From contig NC_092573.1 in assembly GCF_037975245.1 (NCBI RefSeq), positions 6,424,001-6,488,000 of the forward strand: a stretch of 64,000 nucleotides of DNA, in the 5' to 3' direction. Below are positions 23,844 to 35,395 of the stretch, in pieces. Each line of letters starts with the position of its first letter. The first letter of the stretch is position 1. The translations under genes were made by a program, and so were the position numbers. The stretch comes from Apostichopus japonicus (Eukaryota; Echinodermata; Holothuroidea; Aspidochirotida; Stichopodidae). The notes below the pieces were generated by a model, which was given only the letters and a program-made list of their open reading frames with translations, was not told the DNA's origin and searched no databases.

Positions 23844-25311
23844 GGTCCGCTTGAATGTAGCTTACAGAAACAGCTGGACTGTTTTGCAGAAATTTACACT
23901 TAACACGGTTAGACCTTTAGACTACGTGCGTGGGTGTTGATTATCATCATCTTCATACCGCAAACATGATGTATTGACATTAAAACAATTGATCTAAAGA
24001 AAGAATCTATTTCTGAGCCTTTACACGTCGGATAATAATGTTAGTAACGAATTGAGCATATTTTGGATAAGGGATATATTTACATGCATGGGGCATGCTT
24101 ATAGCAAGTCTGTTGCTAAGGAAATGTTGCAGTGGTTCATAACCAAGTTGCCGTTATGCGAAATCCGACAGCGCGGCCAAAATAATGATTTTCTACTGGT
24201 TTCTACATTTAGACATAGGTAAAGGGGTGAGCTAAATCTATCTGACAATTGATGAAGAAAAGGATGAAATTTAATTACTATTTTGGAGATTATGTCTAGA
24301 GATATATTGAGGTTTCGATAATCACATCATTGTATAACTGCAAAAGGTATGAGTTGACTACACTTCTTTATTAAGTATAGATTAACCGTAATAGGTTTGT
24401 ATTACTTACATATATATTTTTTTTTTGAAAAGTGCTTCTATATTTACTCTTATTCTGAACTGCGTACTGATATTTAGCTTTTCCTCATGCCCCCCTCTCC
24501 TCTCCCTATGCCCGCACCCAACCCATCCCCGCTCACCTTTCATCAAAGTTCCTTTTCGTGATAAAAATTATACAATGAATATCAAAAGTGTCAAGGTTCA
24601 CATAGTCGTCGCGGATGACGTAAACTACAGCCTTGCGATCTTTATAATAGTTATCTCAACCCATAACACTGACTTTATAGCACGTGGTACGAACACGCTC
24701 TTCGACTAGACGTCGATTTGTCCAAATGCACAAAGATAAGTCATTTTCGATAACATACGAACGAGTTCTTACTTCTTATACCGTTTCACATCGATTTTGC
24801 GCGTTTGCAAAATTGAAATTGAGAATATGTTACCTCAGCCTTTGAATTTTAGAAACAATATAGTTATAGGTAAATGTAACACCTGAAGCCAATTTTTTCT
24901 TTTGCATAATAGTTTGAATTATTTTAATTTATTTATACGGATATTGAGCTTGTCACAAGTCGCTAATAATAAGCCAGATAATAAATCAATCTTGATCAGA
25001 CGGTTTGCTTTATTATGAGATTTTACTCAAGATGCCTTTGTCTTTTTGTCGTTGTTTTCATGAAAGCTGCTTTCTTCCTTTGTGAACGTAAACCAAGTAT
25101 TATTACAAGTATACGTATTTTTAATTTACCATAACAGCATGACGTGGTGTTTCATTTATATTTGGGTCTTGAATATATTTTTCCTTGTTTTTTTTTTTTG
25201 TTTTTTTGGCGCCTTTTTCTTCACATTAACCTATACGTTGTCAGAATATTGGTAATGTTTATATGGAGAACAGAACAAATAACTCCTTGTAAATAGTTTG
25301 CGATTTTTTCC
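23844..25311. other. nAChR 3' UTR and downstream DNA
   Basis: No further coding sequence recognised. An AATAAA at 24980-24985 is a candidate polyadenylation signal for the receptor gene, about 1.1 kb after the stop. Earlier alternatives cannot be excluded. Confidence 0.4.
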
Positions 25312-25543
25312 AGGGGCGGTTGCAGGATTTTAAGAAAGGAAGGCGTGTGGGCCTGGAGTCGTTGAAGCCGACTCTCATGTATACGGGGTGTGGTGGTCCT
25401 CGCCCAGAAAACATTTTAGACATAAAATGGTACATTCTGAGGCATATTTGAGGCTGTAAATTATGGATCTAAAATTAATTCTGACCGTAAGGTTGTGCTA
25501 AAAGAAGGGGGTGTTCCCAAATCTCGCCCCCCTCGATCCGCAC
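25312..25543. mobile_element. Remnant of a CAGGGGCGG-type MITE (hAT-like)
   Basis: It begins CAGGGGCGGTTGCAGGATTT, a terminus style typical of hAT-type non-autonomous elements. It ends in a complementary C-rich edge (CGCCCCCCTCGATCCGCAC). About 230 bp. The right terminus has diverged and no 8-bp target duplication is obvious, so it is an old copy. Confidence 0.5.
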
Positions 25544-26691
25544 CAGTTTCTTTCTTTCCTTATTTTTCCTTGTGGACTTTTGTGTGATAAATTGGCAGGG
25601 TATTGATAAATTGAATTCCAGTTTACTTCCAATTTTATGTAAATATAAATTTCGTACTTTTCTGTGAGTAACTTCCATTTCTTAACTATTTAAGAATTAC
25701 ATCCAATGTAAATTTTGCCGGAAAAGTTTCAGGTCATGTAATTAATTGCTATAGCCAAAAGAAACAAACAGATGCTTCGAAGTTTGCTATTACTTTGAAC
25801 GAATATAGATTTCTCAAATCCCAACTCTTTTCTTTGGAAAAGGCAGAAGTCTGTATTACGTAATTTAATTGAAAGAAAAGGTCAAGCGAACCAAAATAAT
25901 CATATTTCTTGAATACTTGCCAACTGACCCATCTTCCCCTCCCATTTTCTCCATTTTTATATAACTAATTATTGCCATTTTTGATTAAATACGTATTGTG
26001 ATTTGATGAAATGAATGAAAGATTAAACGTTTATTTTATTCGTTATTGGACTAACTTTATATTACATCAATAGAAGTGACACTCCTTAAAATTGTTGAAA
26101 GTTTGTTCAACATGTCATGTCATAAATTTAATATGCTTAAGCTAAGAATTCAATTTACCTTTTACGAATAATAATTTTTTTAAATATTATTCCCACTGGC
26201 TAATGTCATTTCTAACCCCTCCCACCAAATTTCTATCTCCCCCCTTTTTTCTGTCCCTCCCCTTCTCTCTCCACCCGCCTCTCTCTCCACCTTTATCTCT
26301 GCCCCCCCCCCCCTCTCTCTCTCTCTCTCTGTCATGGCATATCAGATTCACAATAGGATGTTACCTACACCATGAACAGACCAATTACAGTTTCTGTCTG
26401 TACCTTACGGTATTGCTACATGTATGGTCGTAGTTTTGTTGTTTATTCAATCACTTGCACAAAGACTTGTTTTTCCTTTAATACAATTTATTCATTTTTC
26501 ATAACCACTAAGCTGTTAATGAAGTAACCTTTGCAACACATCAATCAGTACTCTGCCACACATCTTTTTAAACTCTCGCCTGCTGTACATGTGCACACTG
26601 TAGGCATAATCATCTATCAAGTTCACTCGAAGAGTCCGTATAGCTAGCTCTAAAACCAAGAGAACAAACCTGTTACCTGCCGCCATATATA

Positions 26692-26700
<9 letters not shown>
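25544..26700. other. Intergenic, no gene recognised
   Basis: AT-rich, with a pyrimidine-rich CT/C tract at about 26260-26330. No coding or RNA feature was seen. Confidence 0.5.
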
Positions 26701-26733
<33 letters not shown>

Positions 26734-26793
26734 TAGGTTGGCGTCTATCTTGGCGCAGAGTGCTCTATGTCCATTGGACAGAGCGTAATATAT

Positions 26794-26874
26794 GTTGATA
26801 GTTGTCTGAAGATCGCTATAACGCGTGAAACTCCGAGTAACAACTACTAGTGTTCCACTAGTCTCATCTAGTAT

Positions 26875-26878
<4 letters not shown>
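26794..26878 (+). ncRNA. Candidate type I hammerhead ribozyme
   Basis: Core order fits type I. Stem I 5' strand TAGTTGT is at 26799-26805. CTGAAGA (CUGANGA) is at 26806-26812. Stem II follows, with CGC/GCG and a 6-nt loop. GAA is at 26827-26829. A minimal stem III A-CTC-C-GAG-T is at 26830-26838. Nucleotide A26839 is the expected cleavage site. Stem I 3' strand ACAACTA is at 26840-26846, complementary over all 7 bp. Outer ends GTTGATA and TATCAAC also pair, and ACTAGTG/CACTAGT forms an inner hairpin. Non-canonical: the stem II closing pair is U-U where G-C is usual, and stem III has only a one-base loop, so it may act as a dimer. Confidence 0.6.
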
Positions 26879-26950
<72 letters not shown>

Positions 26951-27009
26951 TAGGTTGGCGTCTATCTTGGCGCAGAGTGCTCTATGTCCATTGGACAGAG
27001 CGGAATATA

Positions 27010-27173
27010 TGTTGATACTAGATGAGACTAGTGGAACACTAGTAGTTGTAACTCGGAGTTTCACGCTTTGTAGCGATCTTCAGACAACTCTAGAGTTGTC
27101 TGAAGATCGCTACAAAGCGTGAAACTCCGAGTTACAACTACTAGTGTTCCACTAGTCTCATCTAGTATCAACA
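27010..27173. repeat. Perfect 164-bp palindrome carrying two opposed hammerhead-like motifs
   Basis: The two 82-nt arms are exact reverse complements with no spacer, centred between 27091 and 27092 (ACTCT|AGAGT). Each arm holds CTGAAGA..GAAAC..CCGAGT: plus strand CTGAAGA at 27100-27106, minus strand at 27077-27083. The outer ends are GTTGATA and TATCAAC. It is bounded by (TA)n. It could extrude a cruciform or be an inverted duplication made during insertion. A sequencing or assembly fold-back is also possible. Confidence 0.93.
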
Positions 27174-27174
27174 C

Positions 27175-27255
<81 letters not shown>

Positions 27256-27267
<12 letters not shown>

Positions 27268-30200
27268 AATACAAGAGAACAAACCTGTCTCGTTGCTATC
27301 ATTTCAGCGAATGCATCTACCTACATCACTGCACTCATTTAAATGTAGCATTGTGCCATTGTACATGTACAGCTATAGTCTTTAATCATTCACAGACTTG
27401 TTACTATGTTATAACTTCATCTCAACATGTAGGTCGTTGATTAGACCTTGCTCTATGACGACAACCAACTCTTGACATTAAGTGTAATAAACAGAGAGGT
27501 AATGGGGCGGGAACACACTGTTGAGTACACAGATTATCAATCTAAGCCTACACAATCTAACATGATGCTGGCTAAATACCACCTCATACTCCACCTCTTT
27601 CTCTCGACCTTTCCATACACCCCCCCCCCTCCCACGAGTGATGGTATTGTACACCTCTTCCCTGCCCCACCCCAACCGAGCCCTTCAGATATTTATCGGA
27701 AGGGCACGATGACAAATATACTATATAAACCTGTGCAGGTAGGGATGGAGGGGGGGTGAAAGTCGGATATTGACCACAATGTAATATTCAGGAAAAGTGG
27801 AATAACTTTTTCAAACATATGTTATGCCTGTCGTCTGTGTGTGAAACGGTTCTGTTCGAATAAAAAAAAATCTTATATTATATGAATTGCTGAACTTTGC
27901 CTACGTCTATATGGTTTGCATGTTAAATCCTGGTCACATATCAGATAGCTAGGGGAGATTTATCAAGCATTTTCGTAAAAACTAAATTTACTCTTCCTCA
28001 TTCGTGTTCTGTTTTTTTTCTTATTTTAAACAACGATTGTTTAATATATCAGCATTCTTTTCTGTTCTTTCTTTCTTTCTTTTTTCATTATTAAGTTTTG
28101 CTAATTTTGTTTCTACTTAACTTATCAACTGATGCATTAATGATCTTTTACAGTAAATACACTATCAAATATCCTCTGCCGTATTTTTAATTGTGTATAT
28201 TAATTCTTTCGTGCATGGGTTCATATGTTATCCAACAACATTCGTTCTATGCTCAGCGCTTCATACTTTCAAGCTGTGTCTGCCATCGCCGGCTAGCGAC
28301 TTTGTCTATCTGTTATCAAACAGTTACCCTTCCTAGATTTTCTAGGCTTCTCATACTTATCAGGAATGTTCATGTATTCCCCCAAAAATTTCATATTTTC
28401 TCGTCTCCGATCAGTCACTTAAAGTAAACAAATTTTGTTTGATTTATGGGTGGAACATGTCCCTAATGTACAAAGCATACGTCATTTGAATTGATAAAGA
28501 AATTTTAGGAGAGTTTTGTTGCAAACTGTGGGGTCTTTCCGTCTTTCTATACGACTAATAAATAAATCGCATATTTACCATTAATCTAATTGCGTTTCGA
28601 AAAGTTGTGCAACATTTTGAGCTAACTTGATGCCGTTTTGTTTTTGTCTTTGAGGATGTTATTCAAATATGAGGCACTCCACTATTTTATCGTTTCCCAA
28701 GATTCTCTGTAAGACTCAATGTAAAAAAAAAATCCACCGACTGAACGACCCCCAACTAACGATGGGGGTGCGGGGAATCCATCACCCATTGTGGTACCTC
28801 TCGGCAACGAATAATTAACTAGAGACTAACCCTAGGTTGAACATTTAATTACTGAAAAGTATGATGCAAACATCGAAGATGTATGCTATGCTATAAGTGT
28901 AATCTCACAAAACTCACGTTGTGACCAATTCCACTTCGATATCATTATATTGCGATATGTACACGGCATAAACAATTATAGTGCAAAAGCATCGACCAAC
29001 TTCAATATATGTCTTATACTTCTATATAGGTCTATATGCGATGGTTTCTAGCTACCCCATTTCTTGAGTGGTACTTTAACCTTAAATATCAAGGCCCGAC
29101 ACAAGGGGAGGCTCCCAATAATTGTCAACGAGGCAATTTTACAAAAATAGGCTCACGCGGGCGTTGTTAGCAATTCAACAAGACTGCACGTCGGTCTGAC
29201 ACCCCCCCCCCACCCCAACCCCCCCACCCCACCCTTCCCACAATCTCAAACCTATTTTAGAGGCCCTTTAGCCTGTATAGGGGGGGGGGTAACCAACATA
29301 ATTCCATGAAAGTTCCACACGGAAAGTAATGCAAAATACAACTAATAACAATGACTGGGAACTGCTCGCAAGAATTGGGAATCAAATCTTAATTTAATTT
29401 AATCTTACAGTTCAATGTGTTCATTTTGGCGGCACTTTGATTCGCAATTTACACTCGCATGGTTATACTATACACTTCAGGCATACGTTACGGCGTGCAC
29501 AAGAGTCCCGTTTCACATTAAAATTACCCCAAAAAAAGTCATAATTGACTACAAGAGTGTTGAATTTCTGTAAAAATTGTCTGGAAAAGCAAGGAGACTG
29601 TCATAAATACATCGTTTAAACTGGTGAGTCTGCGCAAACAGGCATTGCTAAACCAGAGGGAGTTAATGTTCTTTGTAATTCGATGTAGGCTTAGTCAAGT
29701 AGAATAATTTCCAAGCGAGTGATTTCTCTGGTTTATGCAGCTTTTAGGGGTCCAGCCAAAGATGTTATGATAGAAATGAATTTCAGTCGTTTGGGATTAT
29801 GCTATCTCACATATGGTATAGTTATCGTATCGATTGAAAGACACAGAACCTTCAACAAAGTCTTATCGATATTATCAACCGAGTAGTTATGAATTTTTGA
29901 GTGCGGTAGGGATAGGTAGGGGTAAATAAAGGCGATGGGTCAACACATTCATGATGTGGGTCGTACACTAACGTAATTATTTGAGGAAAAGAATCGGCTG
30001 GGTGACTCAAGTCGATGATTCGCCCAGATTTGTTACTGTGAATAAACCACTGTGATTATATACCCACTGGATACCAACTCACTGTAACTCCTGGAAGCTG
30101 TATAAACATTAAGGTTACATTAATGTTCTGATGACGATACCTGACCGCAGAATCAACTCCAGATCAAGAGAAACATTTCTGGCTTTTTAATAGGCTTACT

Positions 30201-30583
30201 AAGGCACCACAGAGTGCTGGATTATCCAATAGGTAGATGTTGCAATTGCCTCCCTCCCCCCCCCCCCCCTCGACATCCTCACCCCTTCTAAATTCCTCCA
30301 ATACCCCACTGACCCCTCCCTCCAAGTTCAAGAGTTCTTTTGGTAACTTCTTCAATTACAATTAAGTGAGTAGGTCAGTAGGTCTAGTATGCTTGCCATA
30401 TATTTCCACATCCTGAGCTTTATCCATTCGCCCTTCCTACTAGTGCAGACTGCATAAATATAACTTCAGCAGTATGAGTGATAAAAGTGCAGAAAATTTG
30501 AAAAAAAATGAAACTTTCATCTTGATTCTTTCTCTACACCTCAATGGAACGTGATTTATCTGGTAGGCCAATTTAAGATAGTC
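27256..30583. other. Intergenic, no gene recognised
   Basis: AT-rich with poly-C/G runs at 27618-27629, about 29202-29236 and 29281-29290. No open frame shows family features and no RNA gene was seen. A short stretch near 28745-28800 pairs CCCCCAACTAACGATGGGGG imperfectly and may be a small MITE end. Confidence 0.5.
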
Positions 30584-30946
30584 CAAGGGCGTAGGAACCG
30601 GGGGGGCTGGGGGGCACCAGCCCCCCAGTGAAAAATGTGGAGGGGCGGAAGTATCATTCCGTCCCCCGCTTCGCAAGTCAGAAAACCCTTTTTCATTTCC
30701 AAATGAGAAAAAAAATCTCATTTGGAGCACCAAATTGCATCTAAGGTCAGGTGAAAATACAAAATTAAGTTTACAAAATGGAGTCGGTGTTGAAGTGTGC
30801 TATATTGCACCAAATTGCATCTGAGGCTACCTGGAAATGCAAAAAATTCCAAAGGGGAGGGGGACACCCCCTCCCTTTAGACCCCTCCCCCAGGCCGGCC
30901 ATCAGTCTTCAGCCCCTCCACTCAAAAGTACATTCCTATGCCACTG
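30584..30946. mobile_element. hAT-type MITE, copy 1 (363 bp)
   Basis: The left end is CAAGGGCGTAGGAACC. The right end, reverse-complemented, is CAGTGGCATAGGAATG. It is flanked by a perfect 8-bp direct repeat AGATAGTC at 30576-30583 and 30947-30954, the target length of hAT transposons. Subterminal sequences are G/C-rich inverted blocks. Inside, CACCAAATTGCATCT(A/G)AGG occurs twice in tandem. There is no transposase, so it is non-autonomous. A second copy in the opposite orientation is at 60264-60622. Confidence 0.93.
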
Positions 30947-30954
30947 AGATAGTC

Positions 30955-32655
30955 ATCTACACCATAGTCCTACTCCTTCACTCTACCCTCTGCCAATACA
31001 AACCACACCACATCCACGAAACAATTCCATCAATTCATCCTACCTACATATTCTCAACAAACAAACAAATTAACGCAAGAAACAAAGATGAGACAAACGA
31101 ACGTGTCTATGGCAATTGATGATACTCGAATATATATTATGTACATCAAGGCATCAACATGTATTTTACAAGTTTATTTACAACTCAAAAAGTGATGCAT
31201 TAAGCAATAAGGAATTAAAAACCACTACCTCACCCGTTCTCATTCTGCTATTCCCTCATTCTCCTCTGTCCTTTATGCTCCCCCACCCCCCAGCCACACC
31301 CCTCCTCCTTACAACAATTTGCTAAATTAAGTGTGACTGGTACATTTAGCCAAGCTTATACAAATATCAGATTTGACACAGAAGTTTCTGTTTCTTTAAA
31401 TTTGGCACAAAAGCTTTTACAAATGTTGTAGACACAAGTCTTGACTTCTCTGTGCAAACCTGTGCATATCAACTGTGCAAATCAACTGTGCAAAACATTG
31501 AACCTTTAATGAGTACAGTGTTTAAATGCTAAAGGTCATTTAGGCTACTTATACTACTGTTTTTCATACAATACAATTGTTTTTTTATTCAGAAAGAAAA
31601 CTGAATAATCCATAAAATTGGCTGCTACAGAATTTCAGTCTATTACTATACAAACACAATATGTAATATGATCACCTAACAGAGATACTCTTAGCAGATT
31701 TGTACCTGTGAGGCTCTCAGAAAGTTTGTGCCTGTCTAACTGCAAAGTTATTAATGGCAAGAATTTCTTTCTTATGGAATATTTTCCATCCCAGCCAAAC
31801 CCCTGCATAAAATACAATATCTGGTTAATAATGGGGAGGGTGGGGGTGGTATGCATTGTAGACAGTGTGGTGGTTAGAAGGGGCAGAAGGAGAAAAGAAG
31901 AAAGCATTCCTTTTTTCAAAGTATCTTTTGGTTCTTCTCAATTGTTAAGCTCCAGGGTAAATTTAGCAAAATCTTTCACTTGGGCATCTGAGCAGCCTCT
32001 AAACTCAGCTTCTTCCCTCCCACCAAACCAAACAATTAGTGCACTGTTCAGTACAAGTTATTTCTTCCTGACTAAAGACATGTGTCATTAGCTAGTAATA
32101 AGCATTGTATACAGTAAAACTTGGATAATCCTGAGTTATCTTAATCCTGGATGATCTAGATCTGGTAACGATCCCCCCCCCCCCAACCCCCATTCACAAT
32201 TGTAAAACACTGCACATGTATCCCTTTGTAGACTTTATCCAAAACCAAAGCAGGGACTCTGTGCATGTTAATAGTGTACTTTCATTTCACATTATAAAGC
32301 ACATTATACTATAGACAGACAATAAAAGGCAAGGTATCATGAGGTACAGGAAACCTATATATCCTGCTTTCTTCCATATCTGGACAACCTTCGGTCCTCA
32401 CATGTCCTTATAATCCAAGTTTTTAAATTGACCATATCTGCAAAGTAGACTAGACCTTCTGAAGGAATAACAAGTAGGCCCAGGCAATAAGTGTTGACAG
32501 GTTTTCCATAAAATTAACATGACTTTCTTGTTGTTTTACTACAGTAACAAACAAATATTGATGTCACGTAGCTGTTTGTGGCAAAAGACAATCCAGTTAC
32601 AAACATAACCTTGCTGCTTTAAATACTTTAAAATACATTGTTTTGAAAGCTTTCG
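30955..32655. other. Intergenic, no gene recognised
   Basis: Contains C-rich tracts (31278-31310, 32171-32186) and short CTGTGCAAA repeats near 31460-31495. It may include the 3' UTR of the minus-strand gene at 32656-34110, since an AATAAAAAA on the minus strand lies near 31579. Confidence 0.4.
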
Positions 32656-34110
32656 TCAGAATTTCCGACTGACTGTACAGCCGTTTCTGTTTGGCACAAA
32701 GTCTGACAACTGTTGAGAAGTCTTCTTCAATGTACTCGTATGTGGAATGGATTCTAGCTCTAGTAACGGAACATCGTTATCTGTGATGAAATAGGAGACA
32801 AAAAAACAATGAAAACTATCATGCCATACTCATAAATTTCAACAGTTTCAAAGAACTTTTGCAATGTTCTTCTTGATTTATCCATGTAATGTGATACATT
32901 TCAAACATTTCTTAGCTGTCATATTTTATCAGTAATTTTTCTTAAGTTTCACAAAAATGTACTTTTTTTTTTGAGGGGGGGGGGTAGAATTAGTGTTTTC
33001 CTCTCTGTATTTAACATTTTCAGCTCAATTGCAATGATGACATCAGTCAATCTGCTGTTACAAACTGCATTTATAACAAAATACCACTAAATTTAAAATA
33101 AAAAATCATAATTTTTGCCATACAAAATGCTATTTGAGGATGTGGCTTTCATCTCAAAAGATGCCAACAATTTCCAGCAATTCTGTTAAGCAGTCATCCA
33201 TCCTTAGCCATCTCAGTATCTCCTCAAGTACTAATTGTTTATTGAGAGTTTTTAACATTTACTTGCAATGTATCAATGTTTCAAGTTCGCAGAGAAAAAC
33301 CGACTCTGTCACCAACTTGCAAAGTTTGTACGGTCTATAATGTATAGGTTACTACAGTTCATCTCATGCGTTTTCCTACATCCCCTTTCTAACTCCACTC
33401 ATCACCTCCTGTGGCCTTATCCCATCTCCTTATGTAACAGTGATTTCTTGCATCATCAAAGGATCATAATTAATTAGGGATCACCCTGTCAGTTATTTAC
33501 GTCTATCAACCATGACTGAGTTGCATCAGGAGTAGCATGGAAACACATGACACATATTCAAGGAAGGTCACTTGTAATCTCACAGATAACCTGCACTTGT
33601 TTTTTCAGCATTTTAACTGATTTAAGGTTCTTCGGAAAGCAACTGAGGTTGTGAAATAAGATGTGTAGCACAAGATTTGACCAAGTGTTTTTTACTACTG
33701 GACAGTGACTCTCATAGCCAGCACTGGCAAAAGCTTGATTAAGAATGGACAAATTGTACCTCCCACCCCCCCCCCCCAACCCTACCAAAACTACCTTCTT
33801 AAAGCATTATTATCATCATAATTAAGTTAACACTAAACAGTGATTACTTGTTTATTAAAACATTTTGGTTAATGAATGAAGAACATTGCAAGTCTGTAAA
33901 CAACATGTGTATTTTGCTTTAAATTCATGAACTGTGACCTGCGGGTTCCGTATTCTTACCTTTGCGGTTTTCTTCTACGCCATTACAAAATTGAAAAGGC
34001 TTCTGGCAGCTTCCGCAAAGATCTTGCGTGCGGTTCGTGGAATAACTAGTAGAGCTATTCAAAGAGAGGAAAGGAGAAAGAGGAAAATGTAACTGATTAC
34101 TTCCGTTCAT
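32656..34110 (-). CDS. Possible two-exon small gene, function unknown
   Basis: Exon A, 33960-34110, begins ATGAACGGAAG and ends AACCGCAAAG|GTAAGA in phase 1. Exon B, 32656-32780, follows acceptor TTTCATCACAG and ends in TGA. Joined, the phases agree and give 91 residues: a Ser/Asn-rich start (NGSNQLHFPLSPF), a Cys pair (DLCGSCQKPFQFCN), then NDVPLLELESIPHTS and a C-terminus CTVSRKF. I do not recognise the family. Sequence just before the ATG (CTTTTCAG|ATG) looks like a splice acceptor, so exon A may be internal and the gene may extend to higher coordinates. Support is only splice-site and phase consistency. Confidence 0.4.
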
Positions 34111-34689
34111 CTGAAAAGATTCCTGACTTTAACATTGAATATTGATGAGGTGTATTTCAATCACCAACAAGAGAGAAATTAACCAGAGTCAAGAGAGGTC
34201 GTCCATATCAGTGTCATATCAAATGACAATTATTAAACCAAAGGATGCTCATGAAACGACTGAATTTCATCAAATAATGAATCAAAACTTGAAAATTTTA
34301 TTCTTGCTTTGGATCCGTGAGAGTGTAAGAAAAAGCGAAGAGGTACAGAAGCAGTAATGTATCTTCTTTTAGATATTTTTTGGCTTGATTAATGGTTACA
34401 TGATTATACGAAGCATGTACAATGTTAGTGCTAAGAACACTATACAAGAATTGCATTTATACATACTACTGGATGCATGTATTAAGTTTATAAGGATGAT
34501 TACAGAAAAAGTTGGTATCCAATCGTTTTCAAATTTAAAGCCAATATTTACTTGAATTGTGCAACGGATTTGATTGAAAGATGACATAAACAGATGTTTA
34601 TCCAAATATTTGAGAACTTTTTCTGGTCGGCCGAACAGCAACATTTGGTTGTCCAAGAACAATGTAGCAAATAACAAAGACCAATATGT
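34111..34689. other. Intergenic, no gene recognised
   Basis: AT-rich sequence upstream of the possible small gene; no exon or RNA feature was identified. Confidence 0.45.
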
Positions 34690-35395
34690 ACACTGTAGGA
34701 GAGATGTGTATGTTTGGTGCATGAAACACTAATATGAACACTGTAGGAGAGATGTGTAAGTTAGGTAAAAAGAACAGCAATATGTTACTGTAGGAGAGAT
34801 GTGTAGGTTTGGTGCATGAAACACTTACACTGTATATATACTGTAGGAGATGTGTAGGTTTAGTAAATATAACTGCAATATGTACACTGTAGGAGAGATG
34901 TGTAGGTTTGGTGAATAGAACACTTAATGTGTACACTGAAGGAGAGATGTGAAGGTTTGGTGAATAGAACAGCAATATATGTACACTGTAGGAGAGATGT
35001 GTAGGTTTGGTGCATGGAATACCAATATGTACACTGTAGGAGAGATGTGTAGGTTTGGTAAATAGAACAGCTATGTTACACTGTATGAGAGAAGTGTAGG
35101 TTTGGTGCATGAAACACTAATATAAACACTCTAGGAGAGATGCGTAGGTTTAATGAACAGAACAGCAATACAGGTATGTACACTACAGGAGAGATGAGTA
35201 GGTTTGGTGCATGGAATACCAATATGTACAGTACACTGTAGGAAAGATGTGTACAGTAGGTTTGGTAAATAGAACACTAATATGTACTCTGTAGGAGAGA
35301 TGTGAAGGTTTGGTGAATAGAACAGCAATATATACACTGTAGGAGAGATGTGTAGATTTGGTGAATAGAACATTCATATGTACACTGTATAAAAT
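34690..35395. repeat. ~48-bp minisatellite, about 14 copies
   Basis: ACTGTAGGAGAGATGTGTAG then GTTTGGT(G/A)(C/A)AT recurs about every 47-50 bp (for example GAGAGATG at 34699, 34747 and 34794). Copies alternate between endings such as GCATGAAACACTAATATG and AATAGAACAGCAATATG. Long minus-strand frames across it (TKPTHLSYSVHI-like repeats) are a by-product of the repeat, not a gene. Confidence 0.93.

Larger units (their letters stand above)
26701..27255. repeat. (TA)n-separated tandem units with hammerhead-like motif
   Basis: Two direct units begin GAGTAGGTTGGCGTCTATCT at 26731 and 26948, 217 bp apart. They differ by a single base over their first ~70 bp. Each is preceded by (TA)n, and a third (TA)n follows at about 27175-27252. 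Each unit contains the short hairpin CTCTATGTCCATTGGACAGAG and ends in a hammerhead-like segment bounded by GTTGATA and TATCAAC. The second unit carries that segment as an inverted pair. Tandem copies with type I hammerhead motifs are known from Penelope-like elements and retrozymes; membership here is inferred. No reverse transcriptase lies nearby. Confidence 0.8.

Noticed and set aside
30778-31119. 113-codon plus-strand frame
   Set aside because: It begins inside the hAT-type MITE and runs into unique flanking DNA. No domain; composition follows the repeat.
34598-35110. 170-codon minus-strand frame with TKPTHLSYSVHI repeats
   Set aside because: It is produced by the 48-bp tandem repeat, whose length is a multiple of three and which lacks stops in that frame. 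There is no start context or homology.
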